Part shown: positions 12,494 through 13,248 of the stretch, piece after piece
How the letters are laid out: every line of letters begins with the position of its first letter
How positions within the stretch are numbered: position 1 is the first letter of the stretch
DNA from: Oscillospiraceae bacterium
GTDB lineage: Bacteria > Bacillota > Clostridia > Oscillospirales > Ruminococcaceae
Direction of reading: 5' to 3'
Length of the DNA stretch: 13,248 nt
NCBI GenBank assembly: GCA_030527085.1
Contig: JAUNBN010000016.1
Span: 1-13,248, forward strand
Program-made: the position numbers and the translations under genes
Notes under the pieces: generated by a model
What the model saw: the letters and a program-made list of their open reading frames with translations, nothing else
Told to the model about the DNA's origin: nothing
Databases searched by the model: none

Positions 12494-13248
12494 ATGCCTC
12501 TCTCAAAAAAAACGACCCTCACACAGCTTGCTAAACAGGCACAGGAGGGAAATGAGGACGCATTTACAGGGCTCTATGAGGCCACATACCAGCAGGTTTA
12601 TTATTACACACTCTCTCTTGTGCGCCACAAAGATGATGCCAGCGATCTTCTTCAGGAGATTTACATTCAGGTGTATAAGGACATCGGCTCTCTGAGAGAA
12701 TGCAGCCTTGTTCAGGCCTGGATATACCGCATTGCCTACCACACCTGTATGCGCTTTCTCAAAAGAGAGCGGGCGAAGGTTCCGTCTCTGGATATTGACG
12801 ACGAATCGGCTGCTGAAATAGCACAGAGCGACCCCGAAACCGACCCGCTGTTGAGGGCAATAAAGTCAGAGCGTCAAGCCAGGGTAATCAGTTCGCTTGA
12901 AACACTTTCCCCAAACAGCAAAACAGTTCTGCTGCTGAGATACTTCAACGATATGAAGCTGTCTGAAATATCATCGGTGCTCGGCTGCCCGGTAGGGACA
13001 GTAAAAAGCCGGTTGGATCTCGCAAAGAGGCAGATGAAGAAAGCCTTTGAGAAGCAGAACGGAAAGTTCAGGATGTATATGATGTTTTTACCTCTCACAG
13101 GGGCGCTGGCGGCGTCAGCCAAGGGCGCCGCGCTGAGCGCCGACGCCGCGCTTACCTGTCTTACCGGGGCGCTGGGCGAAGCGGGCCTGAGTACAGCCGT
13201 ATCCTTTACGCCCGTTCCCTTTGCGCGGCCGGTGGGCTCAGCCGCAGC
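12494..13248 (+). CDS. ECF-type RNA polymerase sigma factor with C-terminal extension (partial)
   Basis: The start is ATG 12494-12496 with AGGGAGAAAGG ending 9 nt upstream; the frame is open to the window edge (251 codons, no stop). Region 2 spans residues ~20-95 (DAFTGLYEATYQQVYYYTLSLVRHKDDASDLLQEIYIQVY..., then AWIYRIAYHTCMRFLKRER). Region 4 spans ~135-187 (LETLSPNSKTVLLLRYFNDMKLSEISSVLGCPVGTVKSRL), including the HTH that reads -35 elements. Sigma3 is absent, so this is the ECF/SigW-like group. ECF factors usually end soon after region 4, but here residues 194 onward (MYMMFLPLTGALAASAKGAAL...) form an Ala/Gly/Leu-rich extension of at least 58 residues, partly hydrophobic, continuing past the window. 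It could be a membrane-associated or regulatory domain, or a fused anti-sigma-like part. No anti-sigma gene is visible in the window. Confidence 0.9.
   Translation, partial: MPLSKKTTLTQLAKQAQEGNEDAFTGLYEATYQQVYYYTLSLVRHKDDASDLLQEIYIQVYKDIGSLRECSLVQAWIYRIAYHTCMRFLKRERAKVPSLDIDDESAAEIAQSDPETDPLLRAIKSERQARVISSLETLSPNSKTVLLLRYFNDMKLSEISSVLGCPVGTVKSRLDLAKRQMKKAFEKQNGKFRMYMMFLPLTGALAASAKGAALSADAALTCLTGALGEAGLSTAVSFTPVPFARPVGSAA

Noticed and set aside
12874..13122. 82-aa minus-strand frame in the sigma gene
   Set aside because: Antisense of sigma region 4; no independent support.

Overview
The left two thirds of the window (about 1-9200, minus strand) is the S10-spc ribosomal protein gene cluster in canonical bacterial order: S10, L3, L4, L23, L2, S19, L22, S3, L16, L29, S17, L14, L24, L5, S14, S8, L6, L18, S5 and the start of L30. 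The zinc-type S14, the L24 with a cysteine-rich tail, the strong AGGAGG-type ribosome binding sites, frequent GTG/TTG starts and the style of the accessory proteins suggest a Gram-positive Clostridia member (Oscillospirales-like). That placement is inference from protein style, not a database match. The coding DNA is GC-rich; the accessory intergenic DNA is clearly more AT-rich.

The cluster appears to be driven by one good sigma-A promoter (9174-9202), followed by a roughly 280-nt structured leader. Gene spacing is tight, with ATGA overlaps at L4/L23 and L16/L29 and zero gaps at S3/L16 and L29/S17, so translational coupling is likely. L30 is unusual: it starts with about 125 residues of Lys/Ala/Pro/Glu-rich low-complexity sequence (KPAAKK-type repeats) before the normal L30 fold begins at the window edge.

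From 9350 to 9890 there is no convincing protein gene. It holds a candidate small RNA on the plus strand (promoter 9359-9387, GCAA-tetraloop terminator 9505-9544), a set of imperfect repeats (9610-9757) and the terminator of the next operon.

From 9891 to 11763 lies a compact regulatory module. A minus-strand pair, an XRE-type repressor plus an 81-aa DUF6514-like protein, diverges from a plus-strand tyrosine recombinase with an intact R-K-H-R-H-Y set. The intergenic DNA between them carries several dyads, one overlapping the candidate recombinase promoter. Directly downstream of the recombinase, two near-identical 26-bp inverted repeats (11447-11472 and 11738-11763, 25/26 matching) bound a 265-bp segment. 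The segment contains an outward-facing extended -10 promoter backed by two terminator-like hairpins. This is the layout of an invertible promoter switch with its recombinase in cis, and it is the best candidate for an undescribed system here. Its outputs are odd: in the present orientation the promoter fires antisense into the recombinase gene, and after inversion it would fire antisense into an unknown 160-aa gene and on toward a sigma factor gene.

The right end has that unknown minus-strand gene (11862-12344), a 149-bp divergent intergenic region, and an ECF-type sigma factor (12494 to the edge) with an unusual C-terminal extension beyond region 4.
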